Shown here in pieces: positions 17,601 to 26,280 of a stretch of 64,000 bases of DNA. Below the pieces are notes generated by a model. The model did not search any database and was not told the origin of the DNA. It saw only the letters and a program-made list of their open reading frames with translations. The first letter of the stretch is position 1. Every line of letters starts with the position of its first letter. The position numbers and the translations under genes were made by a program. The stretch comes from Pseudomonadota bacterium (lineage in GTDB: Bacteria; Pseudomonadota; Alphaproteobacteria; Rhizobiales; Hyphomicrobiaceae): assembly GCA_023412805.1 (NCBI GenBank), contig JAEZRM010000002.1, positions 1 through 64,000 on the forward strand. The letters run 5' to 3'.

Positions 17601-20600
17601 TGTATTGGAAGCCTGTCTCCGGCGTGGGATCTACCGTCGCGCCGCCCTCGGGTCCCGTGCCGGAGCGATCGTCACCGCGAAGGATATCGTCGCCGTGCCA
17701 GCCTGAGAGGCCCTCCACCTGACTGAACCGGTCGCGGAGCACCTCGAGCGGCAGCGTTGTGAAGATGTCGATGCGCATGTCGGCATCGACACCTTGCGAC
17801 TGGCCCTGATGGATGACCCAATCGTGGCCCCGCATGCCGATGTTCTTCTGGATGCCTTCGCCGGCGAACATGATGTCGTCGCCTGAGTCGGCGTCGTAGT
17901 CCGTGTCGCCGGAGCCGCCGTTGAGGACGTCGTGGCCGAGGATGGTCGAGTTGAAGAACAGCTCGCCATTGTCGCCGGCGATATAGTCGAACCCGCCGCC
18001 GCCTTCGATCCAGTCGTCGCCCTCATTGCCGAACAGCACACCAATGCCGTCGCCGCCGGTGATGAAGTCGTCGCCCTGGCCGCCGCGGATCTCGCCGTCA
18101 TCGAGGCCGGAGACGAGGTAGTCTTTTCCTTCGCCGCCGAAGATCAGCGACATACCCGTGCCGTCGACGATAACGTCGTTGCCGCTCTCGCCCTTGAGGA
18201 CCGTAACCGCGCCGATGTCCGTGCCGGCACTGGTGATGATGTCGTCGCCTGCGCCGCCGCTGATGCTATCGACGCCATATCCCGCTTCAATACGGTCGTT
18301 GCCCGCACCGCCCCACACGGTATCGTCACCGCCGCCGGACACGATGTGGTCGTCGCCGTCCGTACCCTGGATGACGATGTGATCGAGGCCATTGTATCGG
18401 AAGTACTCGGCAACCCCATCTTCGTCGACGTCGACGCGCTCGATCAGAGGCGTGATCGCCTGGAGCATCGGATTCTCATGCTCGGGATCCTCGATGCCGG
18501 TCATCTGCAGCTGCAGATCACGATCGAGATAGAATATGTGATCAGGCGTCGAGAAGATATCGGCCGGGAGTGCCAGGCCTTCCTCACCCAAGTTGGTGTT
18601 TCGCATGACCATCTTGGCCAGCGAATTGTTCTCGAGCTCGGTCAGCAGATTCAGGCCCTGCGTACGGGAGAGGTAATAGAACCGATCCGAGTCCTGCAGG
18701 TTCTCCATCTGCAGCTGGAAGACGAACGAGAAGGTCGAGCCTAGCAGGCCGCCGAACGCCATCTTCTTCTCGGCGAGACCACCGATCCAAAGATCGACAT
18801 TGTTGAGACCGCCGAGGTCTCCACCTGAATAGGCGCCTGTCGCGTTGAGGAAGTCGAGGCGGTCGGCGGCAACCAGTCCGTCGCCGTCGACGTCGACGCC
18901 CATGACGAGCTCCAACGCGGCGTCGCGCTTTCCTTCAATCGTCGTCTCGGCTTCGATCGACGCATGCGTCCCGTAGGCCGCGATGAAGTTGATGATCGAT
19001 TCCGGATTTTTCAGATTGACGGCAAAGTCCGCCCAGCTCGTATACGGCCGCAGCAGCGTATCGCCATTGGCCATCTCCTGGAACTGAGCACGGGCCTGAT
19101 TGAGTGTTGGCATGCCCGTGTCGCGGCCACGCGCAATATTGAGCGCCGCCAGGTCGAGCGGGATGCCTACGAGCTGGTTGCGCAGGACATCCGTAACGAA
19201 CTCGTCGATTTCATTGCCGCGCTGCGCCGACATGCCGAGCGCGATAGCGCCCGCCATTTCAGCCTGCGAGTATGCCGTCTCGCCGAACGCCAGGGGATTC
19301 AAGAACGCCTCGAACAGGTCGATGTCGCCTCGGCTGCCATCTGCAAACGTGCGGTCGACCGTCTGGTTCAGCATGGAGTGGCCGAACCTGTAAACGACAT
19401 TCGCGAACTCCGCGAAGATCGCGGGGTTGATCTCGACGTCGGGCTGGACCACGAAAATGTCGACGTCCGGCTGAACCTTGCGGGCGAACTCCTCGAAGAC
19501 GAGATGCTGATACTGCATCTCGGTGGCGAAGCGGGCCGCCTGGAACAGGCGCTCGCCATTCCAACTTCCATCCGGAAGCTGCCATTCGGCAATGAAATCA
19601 GCGTCGCCGGTGGCGAGCACTGTCTCCTTGATCTGCTCGATCTGTCTGTTGTGCTCGGCGTGGAAGACGAAGTGAACTGCCGTAAGGCCGATGTTCTCGT
19701 TGCCGCGTCCGTCGCCGGTGATGTAGTGGGCGTCGAGCAACTCGTTGTCGTACTGCGTCTGCTGCCCCTGCGTATTGAAGGTACCCTCGTAGCCTACCTC
19801 GTCGTCAGGATCCTGCAGCAGATTGCCTGCGCCATCGACGATCGGTACTGCTGCGTGAGCGATGTCGTCGAGGAAGGCATTCGGGATGCGCACCGCACCG
19901 ACGAGGCTGACGGGAGCCTCCGGCGTGCCACTCACCACTTCATCGTCGGCCGTATTCGGTATGCCGTCCGGTCCAATGCCTACGATGACCTGTGCGAAGC
20001 CGGTCTCGGGATCGGGAATGAACTTGCCGTAGGGATCGGTTCGCAGCAGGGGCACCATGCCGACATCGGCGTCGGTCAGTTCGATGCCAAGCATCTCCCT
20101 TGCCTGATCCTTGATGTCCTTCCAGGTCGCTAGGCTGTTGGGTTCGCTGCCTTCGAGGAGCTTGCCGGTTGCGACCGGCCGACCGTCGGTATCGAGTTCG
20201 TATTCGCGCAAGAACACCTGATGCGACGCATGCGAGGTATAGGTCTGGTTCTGATCGACCCAAGGTGTCGTCACGTTGCCTGCTTCGTCGCCGACCGAGG
20301 CACGTGTCAGCACCATGAAGTTGGTATGGGGCGAATCCGGATTGTACAGCGGGTCATCCGGCTGAAGCGGAATGTAGACCGTGCCGTTGCCGCCCTTCGC
20401 CACCAGGTCAAGACCGTGATCGAAGAACTGACCAAACAGCGTGAACCAGGAATTGTACGACGCAGATAGCCCTTCATCCGGCGCGACGTTGGGCAGCAAG
20501 ACGGTCTCCCCGTCCATCTCGACGCCATACTGCTCCAGCAGGTCGGAAAGCTGGCCAGGCAGTGCGTCGAGCACAGCTTGAGCTTCAGCAACAGCCTCGG

Positions 20601-21312
20601 CGGCTGCTGCCTGAACTTGCTGTGCGCCAAGCCAAGCATTGACCACTGCAGTTACTTCTTCGGACGTTGCGCCCGTCTCCAAGTTCACGAGGGCCGCATT
20701 CGCTTCCTCGAAGGCAGCATCAGCAGCCGCGAGCGCCGCCTCAGCGGCCTCCAAAGCTGCCTGAGCTCCGGTATCGGCCGTAAAGGCCTGGCGGATCTCC
20801 ACGACTGCGCCGGGTATGGCGGACTCGGCTACGCCGGCATGGCGAAGGGCGGCTGCAATGGCCGCTGGGTTGCTCAGCGTCTGGTCGACGATAAGGTTCG
20901 AGATGATGCGCGGATCGGCGTCGACAAGCGTGCCGTTGTTGAGGCCGAAGGGATCAGTCGGGAGGCCGTGCTCGCCGTAGTTGCCGTCGGTGAAGGTGAT
21001 CTGGCCCGGGCTACCGGCACCGAAGATGATGGAGTCGTCGCTCTCGTTCACCCAATTGGGCTGAGTCAATTGCGGGAAGGGCTCGCCCGAAGCGCCCCAC
21101 TGCTCGCGGCCGGGAACGAGATTGTTGTAGCTCCCGTCGACCGTGCGCAGGCCAGTAGGCAGAAGCGGGCTATCCACGAGGTCGCGCAGCGCATCGCCGA
21201 TCTGATCGACGCTATCACCGCCCTCGACAGCGGCTATTGCCTCACTGTGCTTCTCTGCGATCTCGATCTGCTTAAGGATGAACTCAAGATCGTGCTGGAT
21301 GAGCTTTACCAC
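14623..21312 (-). CDS. Giant secreted animal-type heme peroxidase with RTX repeats (peroxicin-like)
   Basis: A 2229-residue protein starting at a GTG at 21312 with AAGGAG upstream. Residues about 50-70 (PLLPTGLRTVDGSYNNLVPG) open the peroxidase part. Residues 293-300 (FGQFFDHG) hold the distal His of the peroxidase-cyclooxygenase superfamily, and VVYRFGHSMLNQ near 640 holds the proximal heme His. An Ala/Glu-rich coiled segment (about 183-252) is inserted before the distal site. RTX GGxGxDxLx blocks follow near 980-1200, 1540-1720 and 1955-2070, with a type I export C-terminus (DTFVF, IADFQPGDQIDL). No Sec signal peptide. The exporter lies directly downstream. The closest known class is the bacterial peroxicins; substrate and role are unknown. 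Confidence 0.92.
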   Translation of the reverse strand: MVKLIQHDLEFILKQIEIAEKHSEAIAAVEGGDSVDQIGDALRDLVDSPLLPTGLRTVDGSYNNLVPGREQWGASGEPFPQLTQPNWVNESDDSIIFGAGSPGQITFTDGNYGEHGLPTDPFGLNNGTLVDADPRIISNLIVDQTLSNPAAIAAALRHAGVAESAIPGAVVEIRQAFTADTGAQAALEAAEAALAAADAAFEEANAALVNLETGATSEEVTAVVNAWLGAQQVQAAAAEAVAEAQAVLDALPGQLSDLLEQYGVEMDGETVLLPNVAPDEGLSASYNSWFTLFGQFFDHGLDLVAKGGNGTVYIPLQPDDPLYNPDSPHTNFMVLTRASVGDEAGNVTTPWVDQNQTYTSHASHQVFLREYELDTDGRPVATGKLLEGSEPNSLATWKDIKDQAREMLGIELTDADVGMVPLLRTDPYGKFIPDPETGFAQVIVGIGPDGIPNTADDEVVSGTPEAPVSLVGAVRIPNAFLDDIAHAAVPIVDGAGNLLQDPDDEVGYEGTFNTQGQQTQYDNELLDAHYITGDGRGNENIGLTAVHFVFHAEHNRQIEQIKETVLATGDADFIAEWQLPDGSWNGERLFQAARFATEMQYQHLVFEEFARKVQPDVDIFVVQPDVEINPAIFAEFANVVYRFGHSMLNQTVDRTFADGSRGDIDLFEAFLNPLAFGETAYSQAEMAGAIALGMSAQRGNEIDEFVTDVLRNQLVGIPLDLAALNIARGRDTGMPTLNQARAQFQEMANGDTLLRPYTSWADFAVNLKNPESIINFIAAYGTHASIEAETTIEGKRDAALELVMGVDVDGDGLVAADRLDFLNATGAYSGGDLGGLNNVDLWIGGLAEKKMAFGGLLGSTFSFVFQLQMENLQDSDRFYYLSRTQGLNLLTELENNSLAKMVMRNTNLGEEGLALPADIFSTPDHIFYLDRDLQLQMTGIEDPEHENPMLQAITPLIERVDVDEDGVAEYFRYNGLDHIVIQGTDGDDHIVSGGGDDTVWGGAGNDRIEAGYGVDSISGGAGDDIITSAGTDIGAVTVLKGESGNDVIVDGTGMSLIFGGEGKDYLVSGLDDGEIRGGQGDDFITGGDGIGVLFGNEGDDWIEGGGGFDYIAGDNGELFFNSTILGHDVLNGGSGDTDYDADSGDDIMFAGEGIQKNIGMRGHDWVIHQGQSQGVDADMRIDIFTTLPLEVLRDRFSQVEGLSGWHGDDILRGDDRSGTGPEGGATVDPTPETGFQYNELNQAAIDRIDGLGEIITPEMMTEGAYYADGSWDDGQTGTTEAIFVGGNILLGGGGSDVIEGRGGDDVIDGDRYLNVRVTGTSNDGLGFSVASLQDSVTLDGVTKSLTMWMIEGRINPGTLEIVREILDGSQDGDVDTAVYWDVRDNYEITQNADGSITVAHIDPDDGEIDPVTGRNRESDGTDRLYNIEVLQFADGSIEVASLFNMPATGAPVISDLTPTQGQPLSVDINSIADANGLGALAYQWQVSVDGGMTWENIPGAFGGSGSIYTPLQEAGATLRVSVSFTDGAGNVETLVSEPTGIVGQNWSGGAGAQTFNGNDGDDIADGGNGADVLYGNGGNDILNGGNSADMLHGGAGNDVLNGGEGTDSAVYDGPVTNFAFGLSGTDIIVTDLSGAEGTDTLSDIERLRFNGGNHLIVNGTDGGETLMSGAGLQILLGHGGNDTLSSGAGADILVGGTGDDVIDAGNGNDTILWRAGDGRDIVDGGVGNDTFHIAGDNSNETYRIYDRLSLPAALAIGLAVATEIIVTREVAGSETIIAELTNIEEMVINGGGGADTFVPIGDFSPTTLSHNTITIEGTDGDDTVDISSLVSAHRILFRTNGGNDTIIGTLRPQDVIDLPAGASAEDYQLTRNADGSSTFSSETHSVTFVTSEEGDPEVRIAGQPITLPQAITPPVMPPPLEEPNTPPTGGQQDPDPTPAESGVVFVGTAINDSAAGGAGADTLIGMDGNDTLIGHDGDDHLVGGAGDDVLLGGAGADVLVGDDGNDVLIGGAGNDTILGGAGDDTIMGEDGDDLIFGGAGRDIINAGSGNDKIYAAIGDGDDVINGGNGIDTLDFSALTEGVVIDLGTSGSGLAQGSQSGSDTLQGIENVIGGAGNDTIYASNAVNVLEGGIGLDTFVFRSAAAANGDTIADFQPGDQIDLRPLYASLNLSQDIASHLTTDAAFNMAGQLNLREDGNDTIIEGTVDADGGIDFAIRVVGRTNLTSADFA

Positions 21313-21651
21313 GACGCCTCTCCTTAATAATGCGCCAATCGGAGCGTGCCTTCCGCTTCGTCGCCGGGCGCGCGGCGCCAAGCTCGCGAAGCTGAGAGCC
21401 TAAGATCGTGCGAACTACCACGTGCATTGCAGCGTAGTTTGCCGATGCTTTTTGGGGAGCGATACGTCGGACTGCCGAGCGAAAAATCGGACTTTTGTCC
21501 GAAGCAGAATTAGTACATACGACGGGAATGACCGATGGCGGCTATCGCCAAGGGCAGAATTGTTCGTCTCTTCTGCTGAATTCGAAGACAGCCCACCCTT
21601 GCTCGAGAGAGCACCTACTCGAGTGTTGGAAGTGGCAGGGCGGTAAGTGCC
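21313..21651. promoter_or_regulatory. Upstream region of the peroxidase gene with a TCGGAC dyad
   Basis: This 339-base gap holds the promoter of the peroxidase transcript and the end of the response regulator gene. A perfect dyad TCGGAC-TTTT-GTCCGA lies at 21487-21502, with another TCGGAC at 21477-21482. It may be an operator for the neighbouring NarL/FixJ-type regulator. No convincing -35/-10 pair was fixed. The short plus-strand frames here have no recognisable content. Confidence 0.35.
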
Positions 21652-22344
21652 TTAAGAGACGACGCGCAGGTCGATGTCGGTGAGCGCCTTCCGCATCGTT
21701 CCTGGCGCGGCCATGCGGTCACGGATCGCGAGAGCAACCTCGACACGATTGCGTACGTCCAGTTTGCGCATGATCAAGGTCATGTAGTGCCGGACTGTTT
21801 TCTCGCTGATGGATAGCCTGACGCCAATCTCTCGGTTCGTGAGACCCTGTTGCAGCAAACCAGCAATCTGCATCTCGCGAGCATTCAGACGAGAGCCAGC
21901 ATTGCGTTGCTCGGACCGCGCCCGCTGGCTCATCGCTGCGATGACCTTTGCGGCAAACGATGGCGTTATGTAGCTCTGGCCAGCATTCATGCAGGTCATC
22001 GCATCGACGATATCCCGGGCCGAGCTACCTTTCAGCAGGTAGCCGTTTGCGCCGGCTTCCAAGGCGCGTATTGCGCAGTCGACGCTCGCGACAGCGGTGA
22101 ATACGGCAATCTTGGTTAGAGGATTGGCGCTCCTCATCTCGCTGATTGCGGCGAATGCGTCGCCTGGCATGCTGAGATCGATGAAGAGGTAGTCTGGTCG
22201 ATAGGCGAAGGAGATGGCTACCGCGTCCGAGGCGGAGCCCCCTTCGCCGACTACTTCATAGCCAAGCACATCTGAGAAGAGGTGCCGCACGCCATCCCTA
22301 AGCATGGGATGATCATCAATCAACGCAACTGTCGCTTTGCCCAT
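21652..22344 (-). CDS. NarL/FixJ-type response regulator
   Basis: A 230-residue regulator. The receiver domain has the acidic pair in ALIDDHPMLRDGVR, the phospho-acceptor Asp in YLFIDLSMPGD and the conserved Lys in GYLLKGSS. A LuxR-type helix-turn-helix follows (SRLNAREMQIAGLLQQGLTN, REIGVRLSISEKTVRHYM). It is transcribed away from a histidine kinase whose gene starts about 100 bases to the right, so the two form a divergent two-component pair. It reads toward the peroxidase gene with a 339-base gap, which makes the secretion locus its likely target. That link is inferred from position only. Confidence 0.93.
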   Translation of the reverse strand: MGKATVALIDDHPMLRDGVRHLFSDVLGYEVVGEGGSASDAVAISFAYRPDYLFIDLSMPGDAFAAISEMRSANPLTKIAVFTAVASVDCAIRALEAGANGYLLKGSSARDIVDAMTCMNAGQSYITPSFAAKVIAAMSQRARSEQRNAGSRLNAREMQIAGLLQQGLTNREIGVRLSISEKTVRHYMTLIMRKLDVRNRVEVALAIRDRMAAPGTMRKALTDIDLRVVS

Positions 22345-22442
22345 GGGGCCTCTATTAAATATAACGATTGCGGCCCCGCTGGCGGAGACAATCGGGTTAC
22401 AATGCCATATGCTAATCGCAATTGAAGTAGAAAATTTATTGT

Positions 22443-24083
22443 TTGGTTAGTTATGATCTGTCAATCCTAGATCGTCTAGGCGGGCTAGAGACGTCTGCAA
22501 ATAGCCGCCTAATGGCGCGCGGCACAAACCTTGTCGCATCGCAGCAAAGCAGTCGGCAGGCCATAGATAAAATGGGTGCTAGGAAGACCCAATCATACGG
22601 CGCACCGGCGCAGCGCACTGGCGAGAAAGCATGGCCCACGGAGCGGTCTCGTATTGAAGGGCCGGTCCTTAAAGATGCTCTTCGCATTGGCTGGCAGCGT
22701 CTGAACTTCTTTTCCCGCTGCTGCGTCGTACTTCTGGTGGCGCTGATCGGCACAATGCCGCTCCTCGCGACGTGGGTTAACGCGCGTGTAGAAAGGGCGG
22801 CAGTCGATAACGCCGCCATCTCCTCAGCTCAGTACTTCGAGCCGCTCCTAGGTCCCACCGTCGAGCGCCTGACGCTTGGCACCATTAGCACCAATGAGGC
22901 CAATCAGAAGCTTGGCAGTCTCCTTAGTGACACGACGCTCGACGACCACGTTTTGGAAATCAAGATATGGAGCACCGCCGGCGCGATCATCGCCTCATCC
23001 AAGCCAAATACCGTCGGACGAAAGCCTCCCCTTACCGAAGAGTTGCGGGATGCCATTGGTGGGCGTCTCGCCTCACACTTCGATGACACCCACCATGCTG
23101 CGTCAGCCGAGGTCAGGGCACTGGGGCGCCCGATCTTCGAGATATACGCGCCGATCTTCGGCGGCGAGAACAACAAGGTCCTTGCGGTCATCGAATTTTG
23201 CAAAGATGCGACGCGCCTGAAACATCAACTTGCAAATGCTGGATGGCATAGCTGGGGGATTATGATCGGGCTCACATCAACCTTCGCGCTCCTGCTCGTC
23301 GGCATCTTTCATCATGGCGGCACGGTTATCGGCGAGCAGCAGGCCGCCCTCCATCGCACGCTCGTAGATCGATCCGCTCTCGCCGCGCAGAACAACGATC
23401 TCAAGACGGCAATCGCGCAGGCACAAGCCCTGAGTGCAGACATTACGGACAAAGCCATAAGGCGTCTCGGCGCAGATCTACACGACGGACCTGCTCAAAT
23501 CCTCACGCTCGCTCTTATGCAACTCGACGAACTGGATCATAAATCTCGAAGCGCCGAGAGCGTAAGTGCAGGTCGCGAGAGCGCGGCTGTCACGGCGAAG
23601 CTGCGAAGCTCGCTTCAGACCGCGCTCAAAGAGGTACGCGATATTTCCGCGGATGCCTCGTTACCCGAGCTTGACAACTTGAGCGCTTCGGACGTGGTGC
23701 GACTCGCAGTTCATACTCATCGCGAGAGAACGTCGAGTGACGTCGTAGTGAGCTTCGACGGTAGTACGGCGTCGCCGCCGCTATCGATCAAGACCTGTAT
23801 CTACCGCGTGGTTCAGGAAGGGCTTACAAATGCCTTTCGGCATGGACTAGGGAAGTGCCAAAGCGTGCGCGTCGCCGCCAGTGCCGAAGCCGTCGAAGTG
23901 ACGGTGAGCGACAGCGGCCCCGGCTTCGCCCGCCCGATCTCCGAAGTCATGGGGCAGTCGCTGGGGCTACAGGGCTTGAAGCATCGAGTGGAAGCACTGG
24001 GCGGGAGCTTCGATATTGCATCCGCGCCGGCTCGCGGTGTTCGACTTGTTGCAGTATTACCGTCGATGGCACACCAGGGTTAG
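22443..24083 (+). CDS. NarX/DegS-type sensor histidine kinase
   Basis: Up to 546 residues, from a TTG at 22443; in-frame ATGs at 22512 and 22572 are alternatives and none has a clear ribosome binding site. Two membrane helices (about residues 92-115 and 272-293) flank a periplasmic domain of about 160 residues. The cytoplasmic part has the HisKA_3 phospho-acceptor motif RRLGADLHDGPAQILTLAL and an HATPase region (EGLTNAFRHG, then VSDSGPGF and LQGLKHRVEALGG). This kinase class pairs with LuxR-type regulators such as the divergent gene at 21652-22344. The sensed signal is unknown. Confidence 0.92.
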   Translation: MVSYDLSILDRLGGLETSANSRLMARGTNLVASQQSSRQAIDKMGARKTQSYGAPAQRTGEKAWPTERSRIEGPVLKDALRIGWQRLNFFSRCCVVLLVALIGTMPLLATWVNARVERAAVDNAAISSAQYFEPLLGPTVERLTLGTISTNEANQKLGSLLSDTTLDDHVLEIKIWSTAGAIIASSKPNTVGRKPPLTEELRDAIGGRLASHFDDTHHAASAEVRALGRPIFEIYAPIFGGENNKVLAVIEFCKDATRLKHQLANAGWHSWGIMIGLTSTFALLLVGIFHHGGTVIGEQQAALHRTLVDRSALAAQNNDLKTAIAQAQALSADITDKAIRRLGADLHDGPAQILTLALMQLDELDHKSRSAESVSAGRESAAVTAKLRSSLQTALKEVRDISADASLPELDNLSASDVVRLAVHTHRERTSSDVVVSFDGSTASPPLSIKTCIYRVVQEGLTNAFRHGLGKCQSVRVAASAEAVEVTVSDSGPGFARPISEVMGQSLGLQGLKHRVEALGGSFDIASAPARGVRLVAVLPSMAHQG

Positions 24084-24250
24084 ATCGCGACTATGGATAC
24101 TTTGCTCCGCCCGAGTGTCTGCTTAGGGTCAAATGCCGAGATCAATTGCGCAGATTCAGTGTCCGCTTCCCTGCAACGAGCGTCCATGCAGAACCGCTGT
24201 ATCTTGCAGCGCCGGACATGTCGCCAGTCCCCGGGCAGCGACAACATAGA
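24084..24250. other. Short intergenic stretch between convergent genes
   Basis: The kinase gene and the next minus-strand gene end toward each other here. No hairpin followed by a T-run and no plausible frame were seen. Confidence 0.4.
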
Positions 24251-24601
24251 TCATAGCAGCGGCTGCGATACCCCGAAGATCAAGATAACGACGAGGGCGA
24301 CGGTCCACACTAGTACCCTCCGCTGTTTCCCGCGGTTGCGGAAGGCCTCGTCATCATTGAGCCGTCGGTAGTCGATAAGGATGGCATCTAGATCGGCGAG
24401 GGCCTTGTCGCGCTGTTGGCGGTACGCTCCGAGGTCCTCAAAATGATCGCACTCGATGTGCGCCTCAAGCTCGATGACGCGGTCGAACAGTTCCTTGTTG
24501 TGGGCAAGCAGCTCTTCGTAGTCGAGCCGGGAAGTAGATGAATTTGGCTTCGGCGCCGAGCCATCCGGCAGGATGTACTTGTCGGCCAACTTTGTTGACA
24601 T
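24251..24601 (-). CDS. Hypothetical tail-anchored coiled-coil protein
   Basis: A 116-residue protein. Residues about 28-90 are charged and helical with heptad-like spacing (YEELLAHNKELFDRVIELEA, then RDKALADLDAILIDYRRL). Residues about 95-113 (VLVWTVALVVILIFGV) form one C-terminal membrane helix, so it is likely a tail-anchored membrane protein facing the cytoplasm. GGAGGG lies eight bases before the ATG at 24601. It is the last gene of a minus-strand group that includes the partition genes, but a 303-base gap separates it from them. No family recognised. Confidence 0.6.
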   Translation of the reverse strand: MSTKLADKYILPDGSAPKPNSSTSRLDYEELLAHNKELFDRVIELEAHIECDHFEDLGAYRQQRDKALADLDAILIDYRRLNDDEAFRNRGKQRRVLVWTVALVVILIFGVSQPLL

Positions 24602-24904
24602 GATCGCTACCCTCCGGCGGTACCGAAAGCGGCGTCAGAGACGCTCGAGCACCTCCGCTCGAGAACGTTCGCAATATGGAAATGAGGTGGGGAAGCCATG
24701 GATGCCTCGCGGTTTGCTCTACCCGATCAACTCGGGCTGGCCGCGTCGTTCTCCCACCGTGCCACAAGGAGGCCGGTTGGGGCCGGTGATGCTCATTGAG
24801 AGCACCCCGGGCTCGTGACGCATCGCTGAAGTAGTCAGCCGTCTCCGGTTTGACAAGTACCAGCCGACCACGAAGCAACGGGCAACATCTCCAATGGACC
24901 GGCT
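24602..24904. other. Intergenic stretch, nothing recognised
   Basis: About 300 bases between two minus-strand genes. Frames cross it on both strands but are arginine- and proline-rich shadows without motifs. The right end presumably carries the 3' end of the partition operon transcript. No terminator or promoter could be fixed. Confidence 0.35.
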
Positions 24905-25966
24905 TTAGCTGAGCAGCTTCATGCCGACGATCAGCGGCTTGCCGTCCACCGTTTCGATCGAGAGGCCGACCTTGTTGCAAAGGGTGGCGAGATGGTCCGC
25001 CATGGTACGGGCTGGCAGCGCCTCATCGCCGCGTTCACGACACCACCGCACGTAAGCCGCCCTCACGTCCCGCGCAGGCGTCCGAGCCTCGGGATCCGGT
25101 ACCATGGACTCGACCCCGAACTTAGCGACGTGGGCCATTCCATCCCGTGCCGGTGCGATCATCCGAGGTGGTGGCAGGTCCGTCGAGATATCGATCGTGG
25201 GGGCTGTCGGCATCGCGGGCTCAGTGTGCCGACCGTTGGCATGGGCGCCAAAGGCCAACAGGGCGACGCCCAGCCCGTTGATTGCCAGCGACGCGAGCCC
25301 AGCCGCGGCAAGGTCGAGCGTCGACGCTGAGAGCCCCAGGCGGGCCGCCAGCGGGCTTTGATCCGGCGCCAGGCCCGTTTCCGCCAACTCGGCCCGAGCG
25401 GCCTCCACGGCCTTCGTGGCGCGTTCTACAGCCGCATCTCGTTCAGCTAGTGCCGCGTCCATCTCGCGTTGCGCCGCGTCGACTTGGGCCTGGAGGAGAG
25501 TCCGGCAATTCGACGCGCAGCCGCGTTCTGCTGACTTGTCGATCACGGCGAGGTCTGTCGCGGTTTTAGCCGCGAGCGCGCGCTCGATGCGGCTGCTCGA
25601 ATGTGCAGATGTAAGCATCGCTTCTGCGTCGCCCACGCGCCGGGCGGCATCCTGGCGGCGTTCTGCGGCCTCGCGGATGCTGACCTGTGCCGCCTCTCGC
25701 GTGGCGACGACGCGTTCGCCCGTCAGGATGAGGGAATACAGCTCGCCGCTCAGCATTCCCAGGCCGATGGCAAGCGCGGCAGCGCGACGGCCTGCCGCCC
25801 ACGCCGCGCCAAAGCACAATGCGCCCGCCATAAGTCCGCCGGCGACAGCGAGTGTGATCACGCCGTAAGGCGAGGTGAGACCCGCATTGGCATGGGCAAG
25901 CGACGCATAGGCGGCGGCTGCAATCAGAATGATGCCCGAAGCGACTGCGAGCGCCCTCAGCAGCAT
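24905..25966 (-). CDS. Membrane protein with coiled coil in the partition operon, unknown function
   Basis: A 353-residue protein. Two or three membrane helices lie in residues 1-85, a coiled coil rich in Ala, Glu and Arg spans about 85-205, and a further membrane helix lies near 220-240. A soluble C-terminal domain of about 110 residues ends RAAYVRWCRERGDEALPART and HLATLCNKVGLSIETVDGKP, resembling small winged-helix tails of plasmid primases. Its ATG shares one base with the stop of the upstream partition gene (TGATG), so translation is coupled. Similar genes next to parA occur in Hyphomicrobiales plasmids, as far as recalled. The role is unknown. Confidence 0.6.
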   Translation of the reverse strand: MLLRALAVASGIILIAAAAYASLAHANAGLTSPYGVITLAVAGGLMAGALCFGAAWAAGRRAAALAIGLGMLSGELYSLILTGERVVATREAAQVSIREAAERRQDAARRVGDAEAMLTSAHSSSRIERALAAKTATDLAVIDKSAERGCASNCRTLLQAQVDAAQREMDAALAERDAAVERATKAVEAARAELAETGLAPDQSPLAARLGLSASTLDLAAAGLASLAINGLGVALLAFGAHANGRHTEPAMPTAPTIDISTDLPPPRMIAPARDGMAHVAKFGVESMVPDPEARTPARDVRAAYVRWCRERGDEALPARTMADHLATLCNKVGLSIETVDGKPLIVGMKLLS

Positions 25967-26280
25967 CAGTTGCCCTCAGCCGCCATAGCTTCACGCTTCG
26001 CCAACTCACGGATGGCGCGCTCATACACATCGGCCATCGAGCACCCCAGCTTGCGCGCAAGCGTGTTGTGGAGCGCACGTGTCTCGGGTGTTGCTCGGAA
26101 GTTCATCTGCTCGGATCGCAGAAGGGGGCGCTTGGCTGCGCGTTCGGCGGCAGTCCGATTGGCTTTGCGCTCAGCTAGCTTGCGGCGCTCGACGGCCTGG
26201 GGGGCCGCCGCCTTGCGCTGGGCAAACATGGCCGCAAACTGATCGAGGCTGTCGTCATCTTCTTCGAGGCGATTGATCAC
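25966..26280 (-). CDS. Partition/stability protein with ribbon-helix-helix-like C-terminus
   Basis: About 104 residues from a GTG at 26280 that overlaps the parA stop (GTGA). The N-terminal half is charged and probably unstructured (INRLEEDDDSLDQFAAMFAQ). The C-terminal part SEQMNFRATPETRALHNTLA, then RKLGCSMADVYERAIRELAK, looks like a short beta strand followed by two helices, the ribbon-helix-helix layout of ParG- and CopG-type DNA-binding proteins. It would be the centromere-binding partner of the ParA ATPase and could bind the GCTTTACA repeats upstream of parA. The gene itself appears intact although parA is not. Confidence 0.65.
   Translation of the reverse strand: MINRLEEDDDSLDQFAAMFAQRKAAAPQAVERRKLAERKANRTAAERAAKRPLLRSEQMNFRATPETRALHNTLARKLGCSMADVYERAIRELAKREAMAAEGN

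Noticed and set aside
18964..20133. A 389-codon plus-strand frame
   Set aside because: Antisense to the peroxidase domain; no motif and no ribosome binding site.
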